Positions 63,000 through 64,000 of a DNA stretch of 64,000 nucleotides are shown one piece after another. The position numbers were made by a program, and so were the translations under genes. Source of the DNA: Flammeovirgaceae bacterium. GTDB lineage: Bacteria; Bacteroidota; Bacteroidia; Cytophagales; Cyclobacteriaceae. The stretch spans positions 1 to 64,000 of the forward strand of contig JADJMA010000002.1 of NCBI GenBank assembly GCA_016709845.1, in the 5' to 3' direction. A model generated the notes under the pieces. The model worked only from the letters and a program-made list of their open reading frames with translations, was not told the DNA's origin and made no database searches. Within the stretch, counting starts at the first letter, position 1. Each line of letters opens with the position of its first letter.

Positions 63000-64000
63000 T
63001 TAATTATATTTTACTCTTTTCATTATAGATTCCAGGATGTTGTAATGTATTTTTGGTGAATGGTACTTTTCGATAAACTCCAATGATTGCTTCCTTAATG
63101 TATTCTGTAATGAAATATCATCCAAAACCTTAAATATCTTTTTTGCCATATCTTTCGCCTCCTGAGGTTTATATAAAAAACCTGTTTGGCCATCGATAAT
63201 TAGCTCGGGAAAGCACCCATGATTTGGTGCAATTACCGGTGTGCCACACGAAAGACTCTCTAAAGCAGAATTAGGAATGTTATCATACACTAATGATGGC
63301 ACTACAGACAGTATTGATTCCTGATAATGTGTTAGTAATTCATTCTTATTGAGATTGCCCAAAAACTCAATCTGATTTAATCCATTTGTTGTGGCATATT
63401 TTTTTAAGCTCTGTGACATATTTTTCATCCCCATTTCCTGCAATTTTGAGATTCACTTGCATGCCGTAATCGAGTGAAAGCAATTTTACCGCCTCCAATA
63501 AGTGATGAATTCCTTTAATATACTCCAGCCTTCCGGCATAAAGTAATTGGTGAGGCTTTCTTTCAAGGCCCAGGTGTGGTGGTTCTACTGCAAAGTTGGA
63601 AGATGAAAAAATTTACGTTCATCCCAACCGGCTTCAACCATTTTTTAATTAAGAACTTACTTGGAGAAGCAAAATGAGGAATCAGATTAAAGTAACCTTT
63701 ATGCGAATGATATTTTGTAGCTAAATAATTAACTATTGATGCTCCGTATGAATGATGAACACATTTATGCTTAACACTATTTATCAGGTTCCCTCCCAAA
63801 CATAGCTCGCAAATATCATGCTCTCTAAACAAATTGTGGCTGGGGCAAATCATGCCAAAATCGGAAAGCCTTACCAAAAACGGAATATTCATTTTATGCA
63901 GTGCCACTAGTACCGCAGGAGATAGCTTTCTTAGATATAGTAGTACAAACGCAAAATCTGGTTTAGTGTCTTCGATTAAGCTAGTTAACTTATCCTCTAC
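63000..64000 (-). CDS. GT4 family glycosyltransferase (partial, frameshifted)
   Basis: The N-terminus lies beyond the right edge. Inside the window, KPDFAFVLLYLRKLSPAVLV and MNIPFLVRLSDFGMICPSHN belong to the acceptor domain, with ICELCLGGNLINSVKHKCVH, a cysteine-rich insert common in GT4 proteins. The donor domain has GLNQIEFLGNLNKNELLTHY, the E-x7-E-like PNSALESLSCGTPVIAPNHG and FPELIIDGQTGFLYKP. Breaks lie near 63600 and 63440. The stop is at 63000. Confidence 0.85.

Noticed and set aside
1..64000. Alternative genetic code as the cause of the internal stops
   Set aside because: Breaks end in TAA, TAG and TGA alike, and the continuing sequence is always in another frame, so codon reassignment cannot explain them.
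1..64000. CRISPR arrays, tRNA/rRNA genes, insertion sequences or prophage
   Set aside because: I looked for regularly spaced direct repeats, TTC-loop signatures, transposase motifs and phage structural genes and found none. The heptamer elements are too short and self-complementary to be CRISPR repeats.

Overview
The window looks like a chromosomal segment of a Bacteroidota bacterium, most likely of the Cytophagales type. Pointers are an Oar-like TonB-dependent receptor, a DUF5686 protein with a CarboxypepD_reg-like domain, paired ECF sigma/anti-sigma genes, a PD40-OmpA protein, a FucP-like sugar transporter, a eukaryote-like kynurenine pathway, and a TAnnTTTG-type promoter element. No tRNA, rRNA, CRISPR array, insertion sequence or prophage was seen. 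A dominant feature is the number of broken reading frames: about half of the genes carry one or more frameshifts, and in most cases one base added to a homopolymer restores the family sequence. I treat these as probable sequence errors and give each gene its full repaired span.

Region 1 (1-24 kb): selD, a MltF-like lytic transglycosylase and a large TonB-dependent receptor on the minus strand; then a plus-strand run with a GltS-like FMN enzyme, an M20 amidohydrolase, a cystathionine gamma-synthase/lyase-family enzyme and a GNAT acetyltransferase; a QEGLA-type zinc metalloprotein; an overlapping operon of a Ca2+/H+ exchanger (with an internal deletion), a CCC1/VIT-like protein and a beta-barrel; an M28 peptidase; and a NahK-like sugar kinase. 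A drug-efflux operon (tetR-tolC-emrA-emrB) lies at 20.4-25.0 kb behind a perfect 35-bp palindrome.

Region 2 (25-42 kb): a sugar nucleotidyltransferase and sugar transporter that may work with the NahK-like kinase, followed by a concentration of NAD-related genes: nadR and pnuC (nicotinamide riboside salvage), an ALDH8-like dehydrogenase, 3-hydroxyanthranilate dioxygenase, kynureninase, kynurenine 3-monooxygenase, and nadD. mnmH/selU, which uses the selenophosphate made by SelD, converges with the monooxygenase gene. nadD, gmk, an anti-sigma factor and an ECF sigma factor form a tight minus-strand run.

Region 3 (42.9-64 kb): a surface-polysaccharide locus (FkbM methyltransferase, GT2, a GT2-GT9 fusion, sugar aminotransferase, WecA-like and WcaJ-like lipid-carrier sugar transferases, two tandem O-antigen ligase/polymerase-like proteins, an RmlD-like reductase, a DUF1972 glycosyltransferase, a methyltransferase and a GT4 cut by the window end). 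It is interrupted at 46.5-53 kb by a YfbK-like VWA protein, a second sigma factor with a TonB-like partner, an amino-acid permease, a Rieske-like lipoprotein and a 3-hydroxyacyl-CoA dehydrogenase; pheS sits inside the polysaccharide genes.

The most unusual non-genic signal is a pair of 7-bp-periodic stem-loop repeats, one intergenic (6864-6912) and one read in frame through the kynurenine monooxygenase gene (36243-36312).
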